DNA from: an uncultured Oscillospiraceae bacterium
GTDB lineage: Bacteria; Bacillota; Clostridia; Oscillospirales; Ruminococcaceae
Length of the DNA stretch: 64,000 nt
NCBI GenBank assembly: GCA_934438055.1
Contig: CAKSAY010000006.1
Location: 1 to 64,000, forward strand
Reading direction: 5' to 3'
Below the pieces are notes generated by a model. The model was not told where the DNA came from, searched no databases, and worked only from the letters and a program-made list of their open reading frames with translations. Shown here piece by piece: positions 8,816 through 17,309 of this stretch (the stretch's first letter is position 1; each line of letters begins with the position of its first letter). The position numbers and the translations under genes were made by a program.

Positions 8816-9538
8816 TTATTCCTGCACAAAGCGCTCGCCTAAGACTTTGAATATATCCTGCATTTTCTCTTGATTCTCTAAGCATCTTTTGGGCAGAATA
8901 TAGATTCTTTCCCTGTTTGGACAAATCGTAAAAATCTCTTCATCTTCAAAAATTCTTAAATGTGGATTGTCAAAACGTATTCTCAACCCTCCCTGTTGCT
9001 CCTTTATGAGAATATGATCGTTGTAAACTTGCATTTGAAAATCCATTTTTTCTTGTTCAATTGCTATGGCCATCTTGTCCCTATGCCTTTTAGGAGAATA
9101 CCACAAAATAAAAACAATCGCTAAAGCAACGCCCACAAAAAGATAAGTGTATATCGCCGTATTCTGCCTGAATATCATATCATAAAGATTCACAACAATG
9201 ATAAAAACACAGCATAGGGTGTAGACAATATTCTTTTTTAGGGAGTTTGCTCGTTGAAACCGCTTTAATCCCTTTCTCACCTCATCCGCTGTTAAATTAT
9301 AGCGAATCTGCATACAATCCTCTGACTTTTCCTCCTGATCATGACCTCGCAAAACAGGGGGAAACTCTCGCTCATCATAATTTTCCATGTCGAGATTGGA
9401 AGTTGTCTTCTTTTCTCCTGCATTTTTATGGATAGATGGATCTTCTAAAGATATACAATTTTGAAAATTCTCTTCCAGCTCATCATTTTGCTCCATTATT
9501 TGTATATCCTGTAGTTTTTCTTGATTCTCTTTCTCCAT
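8816..9538 (-). CDS. YcxB-like two-helix membrane protein
   Basis: 240 residues; function unknown. A charged, acidic N-terminal cytoplasmic stretch (about 1-105) is followed by two membrane segments (about 109-130 and 136-156). The C-terminal domain (about 165-240) resembles the YcxB family, with DHILIKEQQGG and FTICPNRERIYILPKR. The start is ATG 9538 with GGAGG 5 nt before it; an upstream TTG at 9553 is possible but has no separate ribosome site. Wedged between gyrB and gyrA and 13 nt from gyrA, so expressed with gyrase. No link to topology control is evident from the protein. Confidence 0.7.
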   Translation of the reverse strand: MEKENQEKLQDIQIMEQNDELEENFQNCISLEDPSIHKNAGEKKTTSNLDMENYDEREFPPVLRGHDQEEKSEDCMQIRYNLTADEVRKGLKRFQRANSLKKNIVYTLCCVFIIVVNLYDMIFRQNTAIYTYLFVGVALAIVFILWYSPKRHRDKMAIAIEQEKMDFQMQVYNDHILIKEQQGGLRIRFDNPHLRIFEDEEIFTICPNRERIYILPKRCLENQEKMQDIFKVLGERFVQE

Positions 9539-9571
9539 TTTTTCCTCCGTCAAAGCAATCTTCTCTCTAAA

Positions 9572-9705
9572 CCGCAGCCCATGTTTTCCGCCTTTGAAAT
9601 GGCGGAAAACATTTTAGAGTTTTGTCAGGGGAAATGAAATTCCCCTGACAAAATTCTAAGGGCTAAAGCCCGGGCTGCGGGGGAACCCTGAAATAGGGAA
9701 ATGAA
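9572..9705. repeat. Nested palindrome, three-way-junction shape, between gyrB and the YcxB-like gene
   Basis: Outer arms CCGCAGCCC (9572-9580) and GGGCTGCGG (9672-9680) enclose two perfect hairpins. One is GTTTTCCGCC / GGCGGAAAAC (9583-9610). The other is a 14-bp stem, TTTTGTCAGGGGAA / TTCCCCTGACAAAA (9620-9653). Small GGGCT/AGCCC and CCCT/AGGG hairpins follow. There is no T tract. The compact, self-closing design resembles a miniature palindromic element or RNA processing site. Confidence 0.6.
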
Positions 9706-9722
9706 CAAAAATAATCTGCCTT

Positions 9723-11651
9723 TTACACATCCAGATTCTGCACATACTTCGCATTCTGTTCAATAAAATCTCTTCGCGGAGCAACTTTATCTCCCATGAG
9801 AATGGTGAACACTTCATCCGCCGCCATTGCATCTTCCATATCCACCCGAATCATGACCCTATTTTCAGGATTCATCGTGGTCTCCCACAATTGATCGGCA
9901 TCCATCTCACCCAAGCCCTTATATCTTTGTATCTCAAACTTCGCATCTTTATTGTCAAGACGAATTTCTTCAATGATTTGATTTCTTTCCTCATCTGAAT
10001 AAGCATAACGGTGTTTTTTTCCTCTCGTAATTCGATAAAGAGGCGGCTGTGCCAAATAGATGTGGCCCTCCTCTATGAGAGGACGCATAAATCTAAAAAA
10101 GAATGTGAGAAGAAGAGTTCTGATATGACTTCCATCAACATCAGCATCCGCCATGATGACCACTTTATTATAGCGCAGCTTTTGAATATCAAAATCCTCT
10201 CCAATTGAGGTTCCCAGCGCCGTCACAACCGGCATGAGCTTTTCGTTGGTATAAACCTTGTCTAACCTTGCCTTTTCGACGTTGAGCATCTTCCCCCAAA
10301 GAGGCAAAATCGCCTGATATTTTCTCTCTCTTCCACTCTTTGCAGAGCCTCCTGCTGAGTCTCCCTCAACAATATAAAGCTCTGTCATAGATGGATCTTT
10401 TTCTGAGCAATCTGCAAGTTTTCCGGGCAGAGAAGCTGACTCAAGTGCTGATTTTCTTCTTGTTAACTCCCTTGCTCGACGCGCCTCTTCCCGCGCTTTT
10501 TGCGCCAACAGGGCTTTTGAAAAAATTGACTGTGCCTCAGCCGGATTTTCATCCAGAAAAGCGGAGAATTTTTCAAAAACCATCTTTTCCACCATAGGCT
10601 TAACTTCAATGTTTCCAAGCTTGGTTTTTGTTTGCCCCTCAAATTCACACTCTGTGAGTTTGACGCTGATAACCGCTGTGAGACCCTCTCGCACATCATC
10701 TCCTGTAAGACGCTTATCGCTGTCTTTTAAGAGATTGTTTCTCTTTCCATAATCATTAAAAACCTTTGTGAGGGCGTTTTTAAAACCTACCTCATGCGTT
10801 CCACCCTCTGCCGTGTGAATATTATTCGCAAAGGAGAGAATCAGCTCATTATAGCTATCATTATATTGAAAAGCGGCTTCAATTGTCGCATCGCCCTCTT
10901 TCGCGCAAAGATAAATCACTTCCGGATGAAGTGTCTCTAAGCTCTTCTTTTTGTGAATATAGTCGACAAAACTTACGATTCCACCCTCATAATGGAGTTG
11001 CTCGCGCACCGGCTCTTCTTCTCTTTTGTCTGTCAAAATAATTCTGACACCTGCATTTAAAAAAGCCTGTTCTCGCAGTCTTGTCTGCAAAATCTCATAA
11101 TCATATTTTGTTTCTGAAAAAATTTCAGCATCAGCTTTAAAAGCAACAGAAGTTCCTGTCTTATCTGTTGTGCCGATAGACTTCATCTCTTCTTGATATT
11201 TTCCACGCTCAAAACGCTGATAATAGATGTTTTTTCCATCCTGAATGGTGACCTCAAGCCACTCACTCAAAGCATTCACAACCGAAGCGCCAACACCGTG
11301 CAAACCACCGGCAACTTTATAACCGCCGCCGCCAAATTTTCCTCCGGCGTGCAAAACCGTGAAAACAACCGTTGCAGCGCTGATTCCCTCCTGCGCCTGA
11401 ATGCCGACGGGAATGCCTCTTCCGTTATCACTCACTCGAATGATATCTCCCGGCAATATTTCCACATCAATCTGGCTGCAATAGCCTGCAAGCGCCTCGT
11501 CAATGGAATTATCGACAATTTCATAAACAAGATGGTGAAGCCCTTTCGGACCGGTGGAACCTATATACATTCCGGGACGTTTTCTAACCGCCTCGAGTCC
11601 CTCTAAAACCTGAATTTGTGTTTCGTCATACCTTTCATTTTTCCTATCCAA
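9723..11651 (-). CDS. gyrB: DNA gyrase subunit B
   Basis: ATPase subunit of gyrase. 642 residues, the usual length for Gram-positive GyrB. GHKL ATPase domain with EIVDNSIDEALAG, NGRGIPVG and GGLHGVGASVVNALS; then the transducer; TOPRIM domain with EGDSAGGSAKSGR and DADVDGSHI; C-terminal QRYKGLGEMDADQLW. The start is a TTG at 11651 preceded by AGGAGG at 9 nt; no in-frame ATG lies near it. Follows remB by 61 bp in the dnaN-yaaA-recF-remB-gyrB order familiar from Bacillus. Confidence 0.97.
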   Translation of the reverse strand: MDRKNERYDETQIQVLEGLEAVRKRPGMYIGSTGPKGLHHLVYEIVDNSIDEALAGYCSQIDVEILPGDIIRVSDNGRGIPVGIQAQEGISAATVVFTVLHAGGKFGGGGYKVAGGLHGVGASVVNALSEWLEVTIQDGKNIYYQRFERGKYQEEMKSIGTTDKTGTSVAFKADAEIFSETKYDYEILQTRLREQAFLNAGVRIILTDKREEEPVREQLHYEGGIVSFVDYIHKKKSLETLHPEVIYLCAKEGDATIEAAFQYNDSYNELILSFANNIHTAEGGTHEVGFKNALTKVFNDYGKRNNLLKDSDKRLTGDDVREGLTAVISVKLTECEFEGQTKTKLGNIEVKPMVEKMVFEKFSAFLDENPAEAQSIFSKALLAQKAREEARRARELTRRKSALESASLPGKLADCSEKDPSMTELYIVEGDSAGGSAKSGRERKYQAILPLWGKMLNVEKARLDKVYTNEKLMPVVTALGTSIGEDFDIQKLRYNKVVIMADADVDGSHIRTLLLTFFFRFMRPLIEEGHIYLAQPPLYRITRGKKHRYAYSDEERNQIIEEIRLDNKDAKFEIQRYKGLGEMDADQLWETTMNPENRVMIRVDMEDAMAADEVFTILMGDKVAPRRDFIEQNAKYVQNLDV

Positions 11652-11712
11652 TTAAGCCTACCTCCTGTTTTTTTAAAGGGTATTCTGTTTAAAAATAATC
11701 ATCTAAAATCTC

Positions 11713-11961
11713 TCACTGATATAGCCGTCGGCGCAGCGCTGACGGCGCAATTTGACAAATATAAATCTTACTTTTTCCCTTCTCCCATGTAACCACAAAC
11801 GACTTTGGAAGATCTACGGCAACATTAACAACCTGATTCTTTTTTTGTGCAGTATAAAGAAAATCTCTCGTCTTTTTTGAAACGGTTGTTTTATCCAAAT
11901 CAAAAACAGCGAGAATGTCACTCTTTTTAATCACCGTGTTTTGTCCTAAATATACATACAT
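11713..11961 (-). CDS. remB: RemB-like regulator (YaaB/DUF370 family)
   Basis: 82 residues. The N-terminal MYVYLGQNTVIKKSDILAVF matches the RemB/YaaB family, which includes RemA, a DNA-binding regulator of extracellular matrix genes in Bacillus subtilis. Position between recF and gyrB is the classical yaaB position. The C-terminus (FVVTWEKGKSKIYICQIAPSAL) looks intact. Starts 8 bp after recF, hence one operon. What it regulates here is unknown. Confidence 0.82.
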   Translation of the reverse strand: MYVYLGQNTVIKKSDILAVFDLDKTTVSKKTRDFLYTAQKKNQVVNVAVDLPKSFVVTWEKGKSKIYICQIAPSALRRRLYQ

Positions 11962-11969
11962 ACTCTTTT

Positions 11970-13073
11970 TTATGTAACTCCCTTAACTTCTCCTTTTTGT
12001 ATATAAAACACCTTGCCCTGCTTCATCCCATTCATATTTGACCTATCGCAACAGGTAATAAACGTCTGGCAATCGTGCAGATGATTGAGAATATATTCCT
12101 GTCTGGTCTTGTCAAGCTCGCTCATAACGTCATCTAAGAGAATTATGGGATTTTGACCGGTAATTTCTTTCATAATGTTTGCCTGTGCCAGTCTAATTGC
12201 AAGCATACCACTCCTAATTTGCCCTTGAGATCCATAATGACGAAGAATTAAATCATCGACTTTTACCTCCAATTCATCTCGATGAATGCCAATGGTGGTA
12301 AAACCCTGTTCTGTATCCTCTTCTCTTTTTTTCAAAAGAGCCTGATAATAAAGTTCCACTTTATCTTCATCATAGGTATAATCCTGTATATCCTCAAACA
12401 CGGTTGATTGATAATGCAGATTCATTTTCTCTTGATAAGAAGAAATTTCCTGATAAATCTCTCTGGTTTTTTCATCAAGTCTGCGTATATAATCTTTTCT
12501 AATTAATGTGATAATCGTCCCCAGCTTTGCAAGCTGCTTGTCCCAAATGGAGAGAATTTCTTCGTCTAAAGCGCCCGCTTGCTTGAGCAGGGCATTTCTT
12601 TGCATCAAAACTCGTTTATATTCTCCAATATATTTTTGATAAACCGGTTTTACCTGCAAGACGCCTTCATCTATCATTTTTCTTCTCTCTTTTGGGCTCC
12701 CTTTGAGAAGATTCATCTGAGAGGGGGTGAAACAAACTGCTAAAAATGCACCTGTTAAAGCATGAAAACCTTTTTTTTCAACCCTATTGAGTGTGATTTT
12801 ATTTTTCTTTGCAAGATGGATTGTCGCATAATTTTCCCGCTCATCGTCTTTAAAAATAATCGAAATACAGGCTCTATCTCTATTAAAATGAATGAGTTTG
12901 CTTTCTTTTGTGTTTAGGGAGCTTTCTAGACCTGTGAAGAGAAGAATGGACAAAATTAAATTTGTTTTTCCCTGCGCATTGTTGCCATAAAAAACATTCA
13001 TTTTTTCATGAGGATGACAAACAACATTGGTGAGATTTTTAAATCCATCCGCTTTAATTTCATTGATCTGCAT
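11970..13073 (-). CDS. recF: DNA replication and repair protein RecF
   Basis: SMC-like ATPase that helps load RecA at gaps and stalled forks. 367 residues from ATG 13073 (an in-frame TTG lies two codons upstream). Walker A GNNAQGKTN near residue 35, ABC signature SQGQIRSGMLAIRLAQ near 295, Walker B PIILLDDVMSELD near 320. The start lies inside the end of yaaA (14-bp overlap) and has no convincing ribosome site, so translation is probably coupled to yaaA. Confidence 0.95.
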   Translation of the reverse strand: MQINEIKADGFKNLTNVVCHPHEKMNVFYGNNAQGKTNLILSILLFTGLESSLNTKESKLIHFNRDRACISIIFKDDERENYATIHLAKKNKITLNRVEKKGFHALTGAFLAVCFTPSQMNLLKGSPKERRKMIDEGVLQVKPVYQKYIGEYKRVLMQRNALLKQAGALDEEILSIWDKQLAKLGTIITLIRKDYIRRLDEKTREIYQEISSYQEKMNLHYQSTVFEDIQDYTYDEDKVELYYQALLKKREEDTEQGFTTIGIHRDELEVKVDDLILRHYGSQGQIRSGMLAIRLAQANIMKEITGQNPIILLDDVMSELDKTRQEYILNHLHDCQTFITCCDRSNMNGMKQGKVFYIQKGEVKGVT

Positions 13074-13290
13074 AATCAATTTTATATTTTGTCTGATTTA
13101 CCATAACACAATCTCCTACCGTGAGCTTCTTTCCCCGCATGAGGCACACTTGTCCATTCACTTGCACCATTTGTTGTTGAATCATCTGCTTGGCCTCTCC
13201 TCCCGACATTGCTTCTGCGGTCAACTTTAAAAACTGGTCGAGCTTGATGATCTTGGTGTGAATAAAAATAACTTGTTCTTTCATGCTCAT
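13060..13290 (-). CDS. yaaA: S4-domain RNA-binding protein YaaA/RlbA
   Basis: 76 residues forming a small S4 RNA-binding fold: IKLDQFLKLTAEAMSGGEAKQMIQQQ with VNGQVCLMRGKKLTVGD. The family sits between dnaN and recF in most Firmicutes and is thought to act on ribosomal RNA or ribosome assembly. Its ATG overlaps the dnaN stop (ATGA) and its end overlaps recF, so it is translationally linked to both. Confidence 0.9.
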   Translation of the reverse strand: MSMKEQVIFIHTKIIKLDQFLKLTAEAMSGGEAKQMIQQQMVQVNGQVCLMRGKKLTVGDCVMVNQTKYKIDYADQ

Positions 13291-14399
13291 GCATCACTTC
13301 CTCGCATTCTAACAGGAAGAACCAAATAAAGAAAAGAATCATCTTCGATGGGAACAATCTGAATAGGGGATAAACTTCCGTTAAAATCAATAAACACTTC
13401 TTCTTTTTCACAATGACGGAGCGCATCGAGCATATATCGATTATTAAAGGCAATGGTGAGTGTCTCTCCGTCCAGCATAATTTCCTGCTCATCCTGCACG
13501 CGACCTATTGTGCTCTCACAGGTCAAATACATTTTATTGTTAGAAACTTCCATTTTCACGGGAGTTTTATTTTTTTGATTGATAATGATGGAAACTCTTT
13601 CAATGAGCTGAATAAAATTCTTCACATCCGCTTTGATTCTTGTTTTATGTTCTGAAGAAATCGCTGTGGTATAGTTGAGAAACTCTCCTTCAATTAAGCG
13701 CGCTATCATAGAACAAGAGCCAATATGGAAAGTGACATGTTTTTTGCCAACATAAATATGCGTTTCATCTTCTGATTGTTCTTGCAAAAGCTTGCTTAGT
13801 TCAGCCAAAGCCTTTGCGGAAACAATGAAAGAGAGGTTTTTAGCAAAATCAATTTCTTCTCTGCACAGCGCCACTCGATATCCATCAACTGAAACGACAG
13901 TCAATAGGTTTTGCTTGATTTCAAATAAAGATCCCTGCAAAACCGGAGTGTTGGAATTGGGAGAAGTGCAAAAGAGTGTCTGATAAATCATTTTCTTTAA
14001 AGAAGTGTCTTTTATAGAAAAAACATTTTCCTTTTCCATTTCAGGCAAAGCAGGATATTCTTCCTTTTCCATTCCTAAAATGTGAAAACGAGTGTTATCT
14101 CCAACAATGGTGGTCATCATTTTCTCATCCGTTTCAAAGAAAACAGTCTGCGCATCCATTTTTTTTAAAATCTCTCCCAAAAGCTGTGCGTTCAAAACAA
14201 TGCTGCCCGGTTCTTCTTCAAAAATAGGAATGGTAGTTGTAATGCCAATTTCAAGATCATAGCCCGTTAATAAAAGCTTTTGATCAGAACATTCTAAAAG
14301 CACACCCTCTAATGCAGGAATCGTTGATTTAGAAGAGATTGCCAGAGAAACATCGCTTACTGCTTTGCTTAAAGTTTCCAAATCACAATTAAATTTCAT
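13287..14399 (-). CDS. dnaN: DNA polymerase III beta sliding clamp
   Basis: Ring-shaped processivity clamp for the replicative polymerase. 370 residues with the three repeated clamp folds (FNCDLETLSKAV at the start, IPALEGVLLECSDQKLLLTGYDLEI, and the C-terminal YLVLPVRM that closes the clamp). First gene after the putative oriC going leftwards. No strong promoter hexamers were spotted in front of it; the oriC region itself must provide one. Confidence 0.97.
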   Translation of the reverse strand: MKFNCDLETLSKAVSDVSLAISSKSTIPALEGVLLECSDQKLLLTGYDLEIGITTTIPIFEEEPGSIVLNAQLLGEILKKMDAQTVFFETDEKMMTTIVGDNTRFHILGMEKEEYPALPEMEKENVFSIKDTSLKKMIYQTLFCTSPNSNTPVLQGSLFEIKQNLLTVVSVDGYRVALCREEIDFAKNLSFIVSAKALAELSKLLQEQSEDETHIYVGKKHVTFHIGSCSMIARLIEGEFLNYTTAISSEHKTRIKADVKNFIQLIERVSIIINQKNKTPVKMEVSNNKMYLTCESTIGRVQDEQEIMLDGETLTIAFNNRYMLDALRHCEKEEVFIDFNGSLSPIQIVPIEDDSFLYLVLPVRMRGSDA

Positions 14400-14776
14400 A
14401 ATGACTGAATTTTCCTTTCTTAAATGGATTTATTAACAGAGAAACCTTTTTTTTAAAGCGAAAAATAAAAAATTCGTTTCTATATATATAAATAAAATAG
14501 TATTAAACAGCAGCAGTAGTAGTAGAGGGGGAAAAGTTGAAAGGGACAACAAATAAAGAGGTTATGGGAAAAATAGAGATTATTTTTTCAAAAATGCATT
14601 TGGGAGAAATGGTTGAAAAAATCGTTTAAAAATATGAGAAGTTTAAAACGTTGAAAACTTTGTTTAAAATGTTGAAAGAAAGTTTAATAAGCTGTTGAAA
14701 GGGGAGAATTTATAAAATTACAAAATTGGGAAAAGGAAAAGTTGAAAGAATGTTGAAAGAAAAACGTTGAAAATTG
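14400..14776. other. oriC: Putative replication origin (oriC) between dnaN and dnaA
   Basis: Contains a DnaA-trio tract on the minus strand, CTACTACTACTGCTGCTG (about 14508-14525), flanked on one side by CCCCC and on the other by an AT-rich TATATATA stretch (14480-14490). This matches the box / GC spacer / trio / unwinding layout of Bacillus oriC. Eight GTTGAAA copies, all plus-oriented, occur at 14536, 14612, 14650, 14671, 14694, 14741, 14752 and 14766. No TTATCCACA box is present. Two more GTTGAAA motifs flank the dnaA promoter. Coding genes diverge from the dnaA region, as expected for an origin. Confidence 0.75.
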
Positions 14777-16099
14777 TTAATTATCTCTTATGTTTTTAAT
14801 AATATCCTCTATTATCTCTTTTTGTTGCTTGTCCTTATTGATAATAGATTCAACTTTCTGCAGTGCATAAACGATGGTTGCATGGTCTCTTCCATTAAAT
14901 TCTTTGCCAATTTCTGTGTAGGGCATCTGGGTAATTTCTCGAACAATATACATTGAAATTTGCCGCGCTGTTGAAACTGGTGCAGAACGTTTTGAAGAGC
15001 GAATGTCTTCCTCTGAAACGCTGAAAGTGCGCGCAACTTCGGAGATGACCCGCTCAACTGTGACGGGAATAGGCTTGTCGTCATTGAGAATCTCTTTCAC
15101 GACCGATTGCGCCAGTGCAATAGTTGGTGGCGCATTTGAAAGCAAAAGATAGGCTTTGATTTTTTTCACAGCTCCTTCAAGCTGACGAATGTTGCTCTTT
15201 AAATGTTTGGCCAAAAACTCAGCGACTTCTTCGGGAATTTTAATTTCTAACAATTCTGCTTTTCTTCTAATGATAGCGATTCGAGTTTCAATGTCAGGCG
15301 GATAAATGTCAGCAATAAGACCCCATTCAAAACGGGTTCTTAACCTATCTTCTAGGGTTTTAATGTCTTTTGGGGGACGGTCAGAGGTGAGCACAATCTG
15401 TCGGCCTGATTGATGAAGATCATTAAAAGTGTGAAAGAATTCTTCTTGCGTTTGCGTTTTTCCCGCAATAAATTGAACGTCGTCCATGAGAAGAATGTCA
15501 ACGTTACGATATTTTTCACGAAACTGCTGCGTGGTTTTCATTTCTATGGCTGAAATGAGTTCGTTTGTGAATGTTTCTCCATTAATATACATAATATTAA
15601 CGTTGGGATTTTTTTGCTGGATGGTGTAGCTGATTGCCATAAGCAAATGGGTTTTTCCCAGTCCGCTTGGACCGTAAATGAACAGGGGATTATAAGCATC
15701 GGATTGATTCTGCGCAACGGCTCTGCAGGCTGCATAGGCAAATGTGTTTGATGGTCCTACAATAAAGGTGTCAAATGTATATTCATAATCTTTTGAGTCA
15801 TTTTCAGGAGGCGATATCGTCTCTTCTACATTTTCTTCATCGCCTTGTGTATCTTCTTCCGTAATAATTTTGAGCGTGACATCAAAACCCAAAACTTCTT
15901 TAAAAGCTGCGGAGAGTAAGTCAATATATTTAGAAAGTATAATATTTTTTTGAAAATTACTCTTTAAAAATAAGACTGCTGTAGAACTTTCAAGCTTAAC
16001 CGGTTCGAGCGGTTTAATCCAAAGATCATAGGCTGTTGCGGAGAGCTGCTGTTGACAATATTCTTTCACAGCTCCCAAAGCTTGGCCAAAGGATTCCAT
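14777..16099 (-). CDS. dnaA: Chromosomal replication initiator DnaA
   Basis: AAA+ protein that binds oriC and opens the duplex. 440 residues: domain I (about 1-80), an acidic linker, AAA+ core with Walker A GPSGLGKTH (143-151) and Walker B ILLMDDVQF, and a C-terminal helix-turn-helix. The DnaA-box recognition motif reads GRDHATIVYA (403-412). Ala407 stands where E. coli has base-contacting Thr435, and Tyr replaces the usual His later in the motif. AGGAGG lies 11 nt before the ATG. Its promoter holds one GTTGAAA motif, suggesting autorepression. Confidence 0.97.
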   Translation of the reverse strand: MESFGQALGAVKEYCQQQLSATAYDLWIKPLEPVKLESSTAVLFLKSNFQKNIILSKYIDLLSAAFKEVLGFDVTLKIITEEDTQGDEENVEETISPPENDSKDYEYTFDTFIVGPSNTFAYAACRAVAQNQSDAYNPLFIYGPSGLGKTHLLMAISYTIQQKNPNVNIMYINGETFTNELISAIEMKTTQQFREKYRNVDILLMDDVQFIAGKTQTQEEFFHTFNDLHQSGRQIVLTSDRPPKDIKTLEDRLRTRFEWGLIADIYPPDIETRIAIIRRKAELLEIKIPEEVAEFLAKHLKSNIRQLEGAVKKIKAYLLLSNAPPTIALAQSVVKEILNDDKPIPVTVERVISEVARTFSVSEEDIRSSKRSAPVSTARQISMYIVREITQMPYTEIGKEFNGRDHATIVYALQKVESIINKDKQQKEIIEDIIKNIRDN

Positions 16100-16166
16100 A
16101 ATGCATGATTCCTCCTATTATTATGTTTTAAAATTTCATGATTTTATGAAATTTTTATTCTAATTT

Positions 16167-16195
16167 ATCATAACATTTTTTCAACATTTTTACAA
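16167..16195 (-). promoter_or_regulatory. dnaA promoter with an internal GTTGAAA box
   Basis: Minus strand TTGTAA, 17 bp, TATGAT. The spacer contains GTTGAAA (16185-16179), the same motif repeated in oriC. A protein bound there would block RNA polymerase, which fits DnaA autoregulation. Confidence 0.7.
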
Positions 16196-16235
16196 GAGCT
16201 ATTAAAATAAAAAGAGGAGATTGTTGAAAAAACTC

Positions 16236-16265
16236 TTGACAGATCGTTGCTTTATGCTTTATACT
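16236..16265 (+). promoter_or_regulatory. rpmH promoter, adjacent GTTGAAA box and leader hairpin
   Basis: TTGACA, 18 bp, TATACT on the plus strand. A GTTGAAA copy (16223-16229) lies just upstream of the -35. The transcribed leader then carries an 8-bp hairpin, GAAGCCTT / AAGGCTTC (16296-16326), before the rpmH ribosome site. Confidence 0.75.
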
Positions 16266-16372
16266 GTTAAACTATACAAGATCTCTATTAAGATGGAAGC
16301 CTTGTGGAGATGATGTGAAAGGCTTCATGTTGTTTAAAGAAATTTTATGATGAGTAAAGGAGTGCATTTGTT

Positions 16373-16507
16373 ATGAAGAGAACTTATCAGCCAAAAAAAC
16401 GTCATCGCAGCCGCGTGCACGGTTTTAGAAAAAGAATGTCAACCAGAAATGGAAGAAAAGTTTTGGCAAGAAGACGCGCTAAGGGAAGAAAACGCCTGTC
16501 TTATTAA
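16373..16507 (+). CDS. rpmH: 50S ribosomal protein L34
   Basis: 44 residues, the normal length of L34: begins MKRTYQPKKRHRSRVHGFR and continues through MSTRNGRKVL to RKRLSY. Highly basic. AGGAG lies about 11 nt before the ATG. First gene of the rightward origin-proximal operon, as in nearly all bacteria. Confidence 0.97.
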   Translation: MKRTYQPKKRHRSRVHGFRKRMSTRNGRKVLARRRAKGRKRLSY

Positions 16508-16639
16508 TTGTTTTTTAAGAAAAAAGAGTCCAGGTCAATGCCATCTCGTTCTCTTTGCGAAACGTTTCAGTTTGTGAATTTTCAAGCGGCATTTTACTTT
16601 TTATATATTTTTAGAAAGATAAAGCTTTGAAAATGTAAG

Positions 16640-16667
16640 CCGCATAATTTTGTTATGTGGTTTTTTT
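16640..16667 (+). terminator. Terminator/attenuator between rpmH and rnpA
   Basis: CCGCATAA / TTATGTGG with a 5-nt loop, directly followed by seven T. It ends only 6 nt before the rnpA ribosome site, so it can reduce rnpA expression relative to rpmH; rnpA must be reached by read-through. Confidence 0.75.
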
Positions 16668-16686
16668 GTTTTTGAGGATGAATGAA

Positions 16687-17058
16687 ATGGATAGATTTAA
16701 AACACTTACTTTAAATAAAGAATTTAAAAGACTTTATTATCAAGGAAGAAAAAGAAATGCTTATCTTTTGGCGACTTATGCAAAGCCGAATCGCAAGCGT
16801 TGTTGCAGAATAGGCATTACAGCCGGAAAAAAAGTGGGCAACGCTGTTGTGAGAAATCGCATTCGCCGCATGATTAGAGAGGCCTTTCGCCTTTTAGAAA
16901 AAGAGATGGACTTGAGAGGTTATGACTTTGTTTTTGTCGCCCGTTCAAATGCCTATGGAAAGAAAATGAATGACATTTATCGGGAGATGAAAAAGCAGGT
17001 GGCTTTTCTTGTAAAATTCTACGAAAAAGAGGGTTCTTTGAGGAATAAAAAAAGATGA
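16687..17058 (+). CDS. rnpA: Ribonuclease P protein component
   Basis: Basic protein subunit that helps RNase P RNA cleave tRNA 5' leaders. 123 residues from ATG 16687; GAGG lies 9 nt upstream, better spaced than for the ATG at 16678 or the GTG at 16657. Contains the RNR motif KVGNAVVRNRIRRMIREAFR (about residues 55-75), which contacts the RNA. Its stop overlaps the start of yidD (ATGA). Confidence 0.95.
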   Translation: MDRFKTLTLNKEFKRLYYQGRKRNAYLLATYAKPNRKRCCRIGITAGKKVGNAVVRNRIRRMIREAFRLLEKEMDLRGYDFVFVARSNAYGKKMNDIYREMKKQVAFLVKFYEKEGSLRNKKR

Positions 17059-17309
17059 GGAGAATTCTTATTTTTTTTATTCGAGTCTATCAAAACTATA
17101 TTTCTCCGGCCTTTGCGCCCAGATGCAGGTTTTATCCTACCTGCTCGGCCTATGCTTTGGAGGCAATCAAAGTGCACGGCGCTTTGAAAGGGAGTTATTT
17201 GGCTGTGAGAAGAATCTTAAAATGTCATCCTTTTCATAAAGGAGGAGTTGATCCTGTTCCTCCAAAAAAAGAAAAAGGAAAGAAACAATCTCACCATGGA
17301 GGATGTTGA
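17055..17309 (+). CDS. yidD: Membrane protein insertion efficiency factor YidD
   Basis: 84 residues. Family signature RVYQNYISPAFAPRCRFYPTCSAYALEAI near the N-terminus and GVDPVPPK near the C-terminus. Acts with YidC in inserting membrane proteins. Overlaps rnpA by 4 bp and yidC by 1 bp (TGATG), so all three are translationally coupled. The Lys/His-rich tail is short. Confidence 0.93.
   Translation: MRRILIFFIRVYQNYISPAFAPRCRFYPTCSAYALEAIKVHGALKGSYLAVRRILKCHPFHKGGVDPVPPKKEKGKKQSHHGGC

Noticed and set aside
14400..14776. Reading the GTTGAAA copies as -35 elements
   Set aside because: They have no matching -10 hexamers at 16-18 bp, and all eight point the same way in a non-coding origin gap.
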